From a virus: a stretch of 22,874 nt of DNA. The position numbers were made by a program, and so were the translations under genes. Where the stretch lies: positions 1 to 22,874 of IMG/VR virus record IMGVR_UViG_3300027861_000207. One strand, given 5' to 3'. Shown here piece by piece: positions 12,992 through 19,373 of the stretch. Under the pieces are notes generated by a model, which saw only the letters and a program-made list of their open reading frames with translations, did no database searches and was not told the origin of the DNA. Within the stretch, counting starts at the first letter, position 1; every line of letters starts with the position of its first letter.

Positions 12992-13281
12992 CCGACAACA
13001 CCGACGACTTCGGCCTCACATCCGAGTTCGTCAAGTCGTGCCGACTCGTCAGCGACGGCACGTGGTGGGTGAAGGGCGAGATCGTGGAGTGCGTCGACTG
13101 GTACGAGGGTCACGGCTACGGCCTGTTTCGTGGCCCGCACGCATCGCTAGGTGAGAGCATCGAGTGCAAGCCGAAGGGCGATATCCACATGGACGAAGAC
13201 ACCGCGAACCTCACCGAGTTTGACATCTACACGCCCGATGGCGTGCTGTGGCGGGCAGCGGTGGAGGATGACGACGAATGA
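12988..13281 (+). CDS. Small acidic hypothetical protein
   Basis: The product is 97 residues with many Asp and Glu and few Lys. It contains an aromatic, strand-like core (TWWVKGEIVECVDWYEGHGY) and an acidic tail (AAVEDDDE). ATGA overlaps at both ends join it to its neighbours. No family is recognised. Small, very acidic phage proteins sometimes mimic DNA, but nothing here shows this. Confidence 0.55.
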   Translation: MTDNTDDFGLTSEFVKSCRLVSDGTWWVKGEIVECVDWYEGHGYGLFRGPHASLGESIECKPKGDIHMDEDTANLTEFDIYTPDGVLWRAAVEDDDE

Positions 13282-13628
13282 CCGACGAAAGCGTGACCGT
13301 CACCCACGAAGACGGCGAGGCCGTCATCCGGTTCCCATGCGACGACAGGCGCAGAGCGCAGCGCGCGGGGCGGGCGGTGGCCGAGTGCCTGAGCGATGGC
13401 GAGCCACGGCTCCCCGAGGGGCACTACATCACGGCAGACGGCCACGTGTGCGAGTCGTTGAGGATCAACGGGTTTGTGTACCATATCCCGCAGGAGCCCT
13501 ACCGCGATCCCGATTACCCCACCGTCGTTGACGACTGGATGCAAGACGGCGAGCTACATCTTCGAATGTCAGACGACGTGGAATACGCGATCCCCGTGAA
13601 GGCGGTGGACAAAGGTGGTGACGAATGA
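13278..13628 (+). CDS. Hypothetical protein
   Basis: The product is 116 residues, starting and ending in ATGA overlaps. It is strand-rich at both ends (SVTVTHEDGEAVIRFP; DGELHLRMSDDVEYAIPV) with a helical, basic segment between (DDRRRAQRAGRAVAECL). No family is recognised. It directly precedes the DUF115/Maf-like gene. Confidence 0.55.
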   Translation: MTDESVTVTHEDGEAVIRFPCDDRRRAQRAGRAVAECLSDGEPRLPEGHYITADGHVCESLRINGFVYHIPQEPYRDPDYPTVVDDWMQDGELHLRMSDDVEYAIPVKAVDKGGDE

Positions 13629-15145
13629 CCGCCCTCCCACCACGCCCGCAGATGTCGCCGGAGCAAGAGCGCGCGGCGTCCATGTCAAACACCGTCGCCG
13701 CGTTCGGCGCCCTGTGGTGCTCGCAAGGCGCGCTGAACCTCCCTGTGCTCGCCAAGTGGCCCACGGTGGCGAAGCTCGGCGACGCCTTCAAGGGACAGCC
13801 CGCGGTCATCATCGCGCCGGGGCCGTCGCTGTCGCAGAACCTGCACCTCGTGAAGCAGCTCAAAGGCCGCGCGGTGCTGATCGCCTTCTCGCGCTGCCTC
13901 GAGATCCTCAAGCCCGCTGGGATCGTGCCTGACTTCGTGGTCGTGCTCGACCCGCTGGATCTCACGTACCACTTCGACGGGTACGACGCGCGCGAGATCG
14001 AGTGCCTGTGCGTGGGTATGACGTGCAACCCGCAGTTGTACCGACTGCCCGTCAAGCGGTTCGCCAGCTTCTCAGGAAACGCGGTGATCGAGGCGTGGCT
14101 GTATGACCACCTCGACGGGCCCGACACGTGGCTTGATACCTCGTGCTCGGTGGCTACCACGTCGACCTCGCTGGCTCTCAAACTGGGCTGCGATCCCATC
14201 ATCTACGTGGGCCAGGATCTCAGCTTCCCCAAGGGCAAGTATTACGACAAGGGAAGCCGCGACGGTGGCGCCACGCTGCAGAAGATCGAGCCGCTGAGCG
14301 CCGAGGATCAGGCGGAAGAGGATCGCATCCTCAAGACGCTGGGAGCCCTTGCGCAGTGCGGGGATCAGGCCGCTCAGATGGCAATCCAGCGTATCTACAG
14401 CGAGCGGGACGTGCGCGAGAACGGCAGCGACGTGGCTGGGTTCAGCGCAGAAGCCAAGGAAGTCGAAGCCACGGGCAAGGCTGTGCTGTCGAGGATCGGC
14501 CGCGTGGCCAAGGTGCCAGGCTACTACGGCGGCAAGGTGCCATGCACTCCCTCGTTTTCGTGGGTGGGTGAGTGGCTGGAGAAGCGCGCGCAGTTGCAGC
14601 CGTTCGGCCGCATGATCAACGCCACCGAGGGCGGGCGGTACATTCAGGGCATGGTGCACGCGCCTCTGCAGACCGTGATCGACGGTGGCGAGGTCAAGAG
14701 GGGCTCTGAGGTCCACGCTACGCTCGATCCGCTACCCGATACGCCCGTGGACGTGCCCGGCGTGCTCGATGGCATCTGCGAGGCTCTGGATACCGACAAG
14801 CAACGCGCCGATCTGCTCGCCATGTCCCACGATATCCGCGACTCCATGACCACGGCGGGCGCTGCCGCCTTCCACCTCGACAACGCTATCGACAGGCGCT
14901 ACCCCGCGCGCACGCTCCGCGGCCTGGAATCGTGGATGGTGGACGCCATCGCGCCCGCGTCCATGTGGGCGAGCGTGTGCATGCAAGCGCACACCGCCAC
15001 GCTCACACAGCAGATGAACGCGACGGGCGGCGATGACGCATGGCGCACCGCGCTCGCGGATCTGTGCCGAGCGGTGGACACGACACGGAAGATCGCGCAG
15101 GCGTGTTTCGACGTGGCGATCGGTGAGATGGAGGGCGAGGGATGA
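13625..15145 (+). CDS. DUF115 / Maf-like protein (MptE-like fold)
   Basis: This 506-residue protein carries the DUF115 signature shared by archaeal 6-hydroxymethylpterin pyrophosphokinase MptE and bacterial Maf proteins, which attach pseudaminic or legionaminic acid to flagellin. Visible motifs are APGPSLSQNL (65-74), PDFVVVLDP (102-110) and a CSVATTSTSLALKLGCDP (174-191) followed by YVGQDLSF (194-201). The C-terminal 250 residues are less typical. Phage members exist next to terminase genes and have no proven role. It is tightly coupled in the operon. Together with the PseA/WbpG-like enzyme it points to sugar-linked modification, though the substrate cannot be read from sequence. Confidence 0.8.
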   Translation: MTALPPRPQMSPEQERAASMSNTVAAFGALWCSQGALNLPVLAKWPTVAKLGDAFKGQPAVIIAPGPSLSQNLHLVKQLKGRAVLIAFSRCLEILKPAGIVPDFVVVLDPLDLTYHFDGYDAREIECLCVGMTCNPQLYRLPVKRFASFSGNAVIEAWLYDHLDGPDTWLDTSCSVATTSTSLALKLGCDPIIYVGQDLSFPKGKYYDKGSRDGGATLQKIEPLSAEDQAEEDRILKTLGALAQCGDQAAQMAIQRIYSERDVRENGSDVAGFSAEAKEVEATGKAVLSRIGRVAKVPGYYGGKVPCTPSFSWVGEWLEKRAQLQPFGRMINATEGGRYIQGMVHAPLQTVIDGGEVKRGSEVHATLDPLPDTPVDVPGVLDGICEALDTDKQRADLLAMSHDIRDSMTTAGAAAFHLDNAIDRRYPARTLRGLESWMVDAIAPASMWASVCMQAHTATLTQQMNATGGDDAWRTALADLCRAVDTTRKIAQACFDVAIGEMEGEG

Positions 15146-15624
15146 TCCACGCACCGCGAGGCGATCACAAGTGGAAGCCGTTTCAAGAGGCGATCCAGTG
15201 GTCTAGCAAGCCCATGTACCTGCGGCACGCTGACGGCGACTACATCGGCGTTGCTCAGATGGTGGACGCCGAGTGGTGGGAGATCACGAGGCACGCTGAC
15301 GGGGCTGCAGTGATGATCAAGCCGATCGACGTGGCGTGGGAGTGCACGCCCGTCGACATGCTCGCCCTCTTTCGTCACGATCTCGCAGCCTACGAATCGG
15401 CCATACGCGCGCAGTTCGCAGGCGACGGCACACCGCGCAGGGTGGACGCCATGCGGGACAGAATCCTGTCGTTCGTGTTCTTCGGTGGCGACGCCAACCG
15501 GCTCGATGGCCCGCGCGTGTGCCCTCGGTGCGGCGAGGAGCAAAACCTGCGATCGATCGACGGGGACCAGTGTTGGGATTGCGACTGGGACGAAGCGCGC
15601 GACGGGTTGTGGAGGGACGAATGA
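15142..15624 (+). CDS. Hypothetical protein with a C-terminal zinc ribbon
   Basis: The product is 160 residues and starts in an ATGA overlap. The N-terminal half is aromatic-rich with mixed helix and strand (FQEAIQWSSKPMYLRHADGD). The C-terminal 35 residues form a zinc ribbon, VCPRCGEE and CWDCDWD, with about 14 residues between knuckles. No family is recognised. It lies between the DUF115/Maf-like gene and the terminase genes. Confidence 0.6.
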   Translation: MIHAPRGDHKWKPFQEAIQWSSKPMYLRHADGDYIGVAQMVDAEWWEITRHADGAAVMIKPIDVAWECTPVDMLALFRHDLAAYESAIRAQFAGDGTPRRVDAMRDRILSFVFFGGDANRLDGPRVCPRCGEEQNLRSIDGDQCWDCDWDEARDGLWRDE

Positions 15625-15881
15625 TCGATCCCAACTTCCACGGCCGGATCTCGCCGTCGCCTGAGCCGCCGCTCACGCCCGCGGACATCGCAGCAGCGTG
15701 GGGGGACATCACCGCGCCCTACGTCGGCAAGCCGCTGTACGTGTTCGATCAATACTTCGGACTCGGCGCGATCGAGATGGGTAGCGCCCGCGAACAGACG
15801 TGGTGGACGTGGGTAGATCGGTGGTTCAAGACGCTCGCCCTGCGCCAAGCGTGGGCACCGGGAGGGGAGGGGATGCCGTGA
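15621..15881 (+). CDS. Small hypothetical protein before the small terminase
   Basis: The product is 86 residues. It is Pro-rich at the start (HGRISPSPEPPLTPADIAAA), then aromatic (YVFDQYFGLGAIEM; WWTWVDRWFKTLAL). ATGA and GTGA overlaps link it to its neighbours. Its place just before the terminase pair suggests an expression-coupled accessory, but no family is recognised. Confidence 0.55.
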   Translation: MIDPNFHGRISPSPEPPLTPADIAAAWGDITAPYVGKPLYVFDQYFGLGAIEMGSAREQTWWTWVDRWFKTLALRQAWAPGGEGMP

Positions 15882-16312
15882 CCGCCGTAACCCTCACCCC
15901 GCTCATGGTCGCCGTCCTGATCGACCTGTGCAAAGGCGGCATGTCCTACGCCGAGATCGCCACCAAGCACAAGATCACCGATCCCGACTTGATCCGCAGG
16001 TGGGCGAATCTCAAGTGTTTCAAAGAGGAACACGCATCGCTTCAAAAGGAGATCCGATCCCAGCGTGCCGCGCTCATGGACCACGCAAGCATCCTCGCGG
16101 CAAAGCACCTCGTGGCCACGCTGGACGACGACAGCGAGGACAAGACGGCGGACAGGAACACGGCAGCGCAGATCGCGCTGAGGAACACGAACGAGCAGCC
16201 AGGCGAGGTAAGCATCACCATCGAGCCCCGTGGGATCTTCGCCGCACCGCCGGATGAGTTGCCGCCGGTGCCGGTGCTGGCGTTGGAAGAGCCCGCCGAC
16301 ACCGACGACTAG
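15878..16312 (+). CDS. terS: Probable terminase small subunit
   Basis: Small terminases bind the packaging start site and hand DNA to the large subunit. The product is 144 residues from a GTG that overlaps the previous stop, with GGGAGGGGAGGGG upstream. Residues about 8-45 hold an HTH (VAVLIDLCKGGMSYAEIA, then DPDLIRRWANL), followed by a helical stretch that would form the oligomerisation part, and an acidic Pro-rich tail. The call rests mainly on the HTH, the size and the position directly before the large subunit. Confidence 0.75.
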   Translation: MTAVTLTPLMVAVLIDLCKGGMSYAEIATKHKITDPDLIRRWANLKCFKEEHASLQKEIRSQRAALMDHASILAAKHLVATLDDDSEDKTADRNTAAQIALRNTNEQPGEVSITIEPRGIFAAPPDELPPVPVLALEEPADTDD

Positions 16313-16315
16313 CCC

Positions 16316-17878
16316 ATGCACATCGATCGCATGTACACCACCCGCGGGCAGCTCGTCACGCCCAACCCCGTGCAGTGGTGGATTCTCGAGGCGTTCAGAT
16401 CCTCGCGCGTGTTCGACATCCTCGTCAGCGGTGGCCTAGGCGGTGGCAAGACGGCGGTAGGCGCGCAGGCACTCGTCGAGACGGCAGCGCAAAACGCCAA
16501 CATCACCGACGGTGCGCCGCTCAGGTACGGCATCGTCTCGCCGAGTTTCAGCCAGCTCAACCGCGTGACGCTGGAGGCGTTCAGGGGAGTGTGGAACGCC
16601 ATGAACGATCAGAAGGGTTCGTCACCGCAGGCTTTCTCCGCATGCGACAGCGTGATCCGGTGGGACAAAAAAGAGTGCATCATCTACACGAAGCTCGGCG
16701 CGGAGTTCGTGTACGGCACAGGCGACAACGCAGCCCGCGCGCTTGAGGGAAGCGAGTTGACCGCGGCGTGGGTCGACGAACCGGCGCTGTGCAAGGAAGA
16801 GACGCAGGCGCGCATCCGCGAGCGCTTCCGCCAAAACGTGTTCGGGCCGACGGGCGCCACGATCCAGGGCATCATATCCACCGGCACGCCTCGCCCGGGA
16901 TGGTCCCTCGCGTGGCTGCACAAGACGTTCGGCAACCTCGACGACTACACCCCCAACGGGCTGCGCAAGTGCCGCGTAGCGCTGCCTACGCGCTTGAATC
17001 TGCCCAACCTGCGGCCGGGGTACCTCGACGAACTCCGCAGCATGTACAGCCCGCGCATGATGGAGGCGATGCTCGAGGGCAAGTTCGTCGTGCTCACAGG
17101 CGCCGTCTATCCCGATTGGGGCGAGGGCAGCGCCGTAGACTACATCCACGATCCCAAGCGCGAAGTCATCATCGGGCTAGATCCCGGCTACCGCCGTGCG
17201 GCGTGGATCTGCACGCAGCCGACGCACGCGTACCAAGCCGGGCTCCCGCTGATCGGGACCGAGGGCTGGACGATCTTTGACGAGATCATCACAGCCGACA
17301 CCGACACCGAGCGGCAGACGCTGCAGTTACTCCAAAAGCCGTGGATGAAGGGCCGTACCACCATCACGATCGCCCACGATCCCGCAGGCGTGGCGAAGCA
17401 AAGCGCCGTGGGCAAGTCGGACATGGACATCATCAAAGACACGTGCCGCAAGGCGGGCGTCAACGTCGTGTTTAGTTGCTCCCGCAAGCCCGAAGACCAC
17501 GCGATCCAGGCGAGGTGCGAGCGCCTACGCGCGCTGATCAAGTCGGCTGACGGCGTGCAGAAGATGACGATCGCGAGGCCGATGCAACGCAGGCAGTACA
17601 CGCCGGGCGAGGATGGGCGCAAGTCGGTGGGGATCTACGAATCGCTGCTTGAGCAGCCGTTCAAGGACGGCAAGGACATCCCAGACGACTCGACGGTGTG
17701 GAAGCCGTGGACGCACTCGGGAGACGCGCTGGGCTACCTCGCGGTGTTCGTGGCGCCGATCTTCGCGCACGACGATCAGGGGTGGAAGGACGCGGCTGAG
17801 GAAGGGTATGAGGAGCGGGCGTTGGGTGGTGAGATGGGCGACTTCGGTGGGGATGGGTTCGGGGTGGCTGACTTCTAG
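16316..17878 (+). CDS. terL: Terminase large subunit
   Basis: This 520-residue ATPase-nuclease pumps DNA into the prohead and cuts it. The Walker A loop is GGLGGGKT (39-46). The Walker B strand with catalytic Glu is AAWVDEPA (150-157). The coupling motif is ISTGTPRP (187-194). The C-terminal RNase H-like nuclease shows three acidic motifs: IIGLDPGY (285-292, Asp289), IAHDPAG further on, and HSGDALGY near the end. The length is normal for the family. The ATG at 16316 lies three bases after the small subunit. The stop is followed at once by a new promoter. Confidence 0.93.
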   Translation: MHIDRMYTTRGQLVTPNPVQWWILEAFRSSRVFDILVSGGLGGGKTAVGAQALVETAAQNANITDGAPLRYGIVSPSFSQLNRVTLEAFRGVWNAMNDQKGSSPQAFSACDSVIRWDKKECIIYTKLGAEFVYGTGDNAARALEGSELTAAWVDEPALCKEETQARIRERFRQNVFGPTGATIQGIISTGTPRPGWSLAWLHKTFGNLDDYTPNGLRKCRVALPTRLNLPNLRPGYLDELRSMYSPRMMEAMLEGKFVVLTGAVYPDWGEGSAVDYIHDPKREVIIGLDPGYRRAAWICTQPTHAYQAGLPLIGTEGWTIFDEIITADTDTERQTLQLLQKPWMKGRTTITIAHDPAGVAKQSAVGKSDMDIIKDTCRKAGVNVVFSCSRKPEDHAIQARCERLRALIKSADGVQKMTIARPMQRRQYTPGEDGRKSVGIYESLLEQPFKDGKDIPDDSTVWKPWTHSGDALGYLAVFVAPIFAHDDQGWKDAAEEGYEERALGGEMGDFGGDGFGVADF

Positions 17879-17907
17879 TTGACGCGCCGATCCTCGTGCC
17901 CCATACT
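17879..17907 (+). promoter_or_regulatory. Promoter just after terL
   Basis: TTGACG (17879-17884, 5/6 match) and CATACT (17902-17907, 4/6) are separated by exactly 17 bases. The -35 begins at the first base after the terL stop. Transcription would begin near 17914, at the left arm of the inverted repeat 17915-17979. This is the best-matched -35/-10 pair I see in the window. Confidence 0.6.
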
Positions 17908-17914
17908 TCCCCCC

Positions 17915-17979
17915 GTGAGTCCCGAAACAACCCCACATTCGATTTCGTCGCCCGTCGCTTCGGCGCCTTCGGGACTCAC
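17915..17979 (+). promoter_or_regulatory. Structured leader: 12-bp inverted repeat with inner tetraloop hairpin
   Basis: GTGAGTCCCGAA (17915-17926) and TTCGGGACTCAC (17968-17979) are perfectly complementary across 12 bp with a 41-base loop. Inside the loop is CGC-TTCG-GCG, a classic stable UUCG tetraloop. No T-run follows, so it is not a standard terminator. It would form at the very 5' end of the mRNA for the ParB-like gene, about 36 bases before its GTG. A packaging-site or operator role is also possible because it adjoins terL. Confidence 0.6.
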
Positions 17980-18015
17980 ACGTCGGAGCGGCGGCGGCGA
18001 TTTGTGGGAGGCATC

Positions 18016-18882
18016 GTGCCATCTTCCGTAAAGTACAGAGAAGCTGCAGCGTCCATCGAGGTGGTTACGCCCGATCAAGCGTCGGGCATGCTCAGGAGAA
18101 ACACAGGGAACCGTCCGCTGAATGAGGCGCGGGCAATGGCGCTAGCGCAAGCCATCATGCGCGGCGAGTGGGTGTTCAACGCGCAGAGCGTAGCGGTAGG
18201 TACGGATGGGCGACTTCTCGACGGACAGCACCGCCTGCGGGCGATCGAGATCAGCGGCATCGGCGTGCCGCTGCTGGTATGCAGGGGGCTCCCCCTGCTG
18301 GCGATGCGAACAATCGACATCGGCGCGAAGCGCACGAACGGCAACATGCTGCGGGTGCTGCGCGGGATGAAGAGCGCGAATCAGGTGGCAACGGCGGTCG
18401 GGCACCTGTACAGGCTCCTGATCGGGCCATCGGCGCTCACGAGGTACCAGATCCCAACGCCAACCGAAGTCGACAGCCTCATCGACGAGTATCCTGACGT
18501 CATCGCCGGGGTGGAGGTGTACAGAACCGCAGCGTTCCGCAGGCTCACGAAGAGGACAGGCGCGTTCGCAGCCCTCTACGCTCTTACGATGCCGACGCTC
18601 CCGGGCGAAACGGCGGAGTTCGCATCGCAACTCGTGAAGGGCGTTGATGTCGCGTCCCCCGTCGCGCACCTGCGGAACTTCGCGCTGGACATCAGGTTGA
18701 AAGAGAGCAGCAAGATGGGCACCTATCGGCGCGTGCCGAACAAGCAATTCATCGGGTGCATGATCAAGGCGTGGAACACGTTCGCGCAGGGGAACGAGAT
18801 GAAGCGCCTCTTCATGACGAAGAGGGAGAAGTTTCCCGCCATCGTCGGCGGCCCGGGGTGGACTGCGCCCAACGGGGACTAG
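18016..18882 (+). CDS. ParB/sulfiredoxin-fold phage protein
   Basis: The product is 288 residues from GTG 18016, chosen for GGGAGG four bases upstream; an in-frame extension back to 17896 would cover the leader hairpin. The N-terminal 100 residues follow the pattern of ParB-like N-terminal domains: VVTPDQASGML, NRPLNEARAMALAQAIMRGE, and the box DGRLLDGQHRLRAIEISG (64-81), which matches the substrate loop of the ParB/Srx fold. The remaining 190 residues are helical and unassigned. Members can act as nucleases, kinases or DNA-binding switches; which applies here is unknown. The stop overlaps the stop of the opposite gene within a CTAG. Confidence 0.75.
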   Translation: MPSSVKYREAAASIEVVTPDQASGMLRRNTGNRPLNEARAMALAQAIMRGEWVFNAQSVAVGTDGRLLDGQHRLRAIEISGIGVPLLVCRGLPLLAMRTIDIGAKRTNGNMLRVLRGMKSANQVATAVGHLYRLLIGPSALTRYQIPTPTEVDSLIDEYPDVIAGVEVYRTAAFRRLTKRTGAFAALYALTMPTLPGETAEFASQLVKGVDVASPVAHLRNFALDIRLKESSKMGTYRRVPNKQFIGCMIKAWNTFAQGNEMKRLFMTKREKFPAIVGGPGWTAPNGD

Positions 18883-19085
18883 TCCATATCCGCCATCGGG
18901 GCGACTATCCCGATCGTGATCACCCCTCGCTCGCCTACCCCCGAATCCTCGTCGAAAAGATCAAGCAACGCGCGCGCGATTGCGCGGCGGCAGAAGACAG
19001 GCGTTGCCTCGTTGGCTAAGATTGCATCGACAGATCTGATGTAGGCTGCGAAGTCTGCCAGGGAAGGGAACGGATCTTCATCCAC
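18879..19085 (-). CDS. Small acidic protein, partner of the leftward RHH gene
   Basis: The product is 68 residues from a GTG at 19085 that lies inside the end of the RHH gene; a TTG or a longer frame to 19154 is possible but would overlap the RHH gene more. The sequence is acidic and helical (PSLADFAAYIRSVDAILANE, then ALLDLFDED). It is not a recognised toxin. The arrangement of RHH gene first and small second gene resembles a toxin-antitoxin or regulator pair, but the second product lacks known toxin motifs. Confidence 0.5.
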   Translation of the reverse strand: MDEDPFPSLADFAAYIRSVDAILANEATPVFCRRAIARALLDLFDEDSGVGERGVITIGIVAPMADMD

Positions 19086-19290
19086 TACCAACCCCGCCCA
19101 CAGGCGCACCGCTGCACTCCACCTCAAGCGCCCGCAAGCCCCGCTCCATCGCAAGCCGCAGCACCTTCGTTCGGCTCGACTTCGCCCACCTGTTCATCTC
19201 GTGATAGCGGGCCACTGACGACACCATCGCGCTCGCCCTTGCCACGTGTTCACGCTGGATCTTGATCGGCATCGTGTCGTCGAATTCCAT
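19078..19290 (-). CDS. RHH-like DNA-binding protein
   Basis: The product is 70 residues. The start at 19290 was chosen because GGAGG lies six bases upstream; the frame continues to 19341 but would cross the operator-like repeat. It has a strand (TMPIKIQREHV) followed by two helices (ASAMVSSVARYHEMNRW and SRTKVLRLAMERGLRALE), as in MetJ/Arc-type RHH proteins. It is encoded against the late genes, with its own promoter and a 7-bp inverted repeat at the transcription start, and so probably represses itself. Confidence 0.6.
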   Translation of the reverse strand: MEFDDTMPIKIQREHVARASAMVSSVARYHEMNRWAKSSRTKVLRLAMERGLRALEVECSGAPVGGVGSG

Positions 19291-19315
19291 GGGCGCCCTC
19301 CAAAAAACCAAGCGG

Positions 19316-19331
19316 TAACCGCCCGCGGTTA
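19316..19331. promoter_or_regulatory. Operator-like inverted repeat TAACCGC-CC-GCGGTTA
   Basis: A perfect 7-bp inverted repeat with a 2-base centre lies just downstream of the predicted leftward start site. A related half-site, GGTAACGC, occurs at 19357-19364 on the other side of the -10 box. The pair could be bound by the RHH protein made from this promoter. Confidence 0.5.
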
Positions 19332-19343
19332 TTCCGCGCACCC

Positions 19344-19373
19344 ATCATAGCACGCGGGTAACGCTATCCCCAA
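19344..19373 (-). promoter_or_regulatory. Extended -10 promoter for the leftward RHH cassette
   Basis: The minus strand reads TGCTATGAT (19344-19352), a TGN-extended -10 box, with TTGGGG (19368-19373) 18 bases upstream as a weak -35. The -35 reaches the first base of the portal start codon, so the two transcription units are back to back. The core is identical to the HNH promoter at 4677-4685. Confidence 0.55.

Noticed and set aside
13625-15145. Claim of a full flagellin-glycosylation pathway
   Set aside because: Only a Maf-like protein and a PseA/WbpG-like enzyme are seen. No genes for making or activating a nonulosonic acid lie in the window.
17915-17979. Inverted repeat after terL read as a rho-independent terminator
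   Set aside because: The loop is 41 bases and no T-run follows the right arm. It lies downstream of a good promoter and upstream of a gene start, so a leader or DNA site is more likely.
18879-19290. Leftward RHH cassette called as a toxin-antitoxin pair
   Set aside because: The gene order fits, but the second protein shows no toxin family motif, so only the regulator is called.
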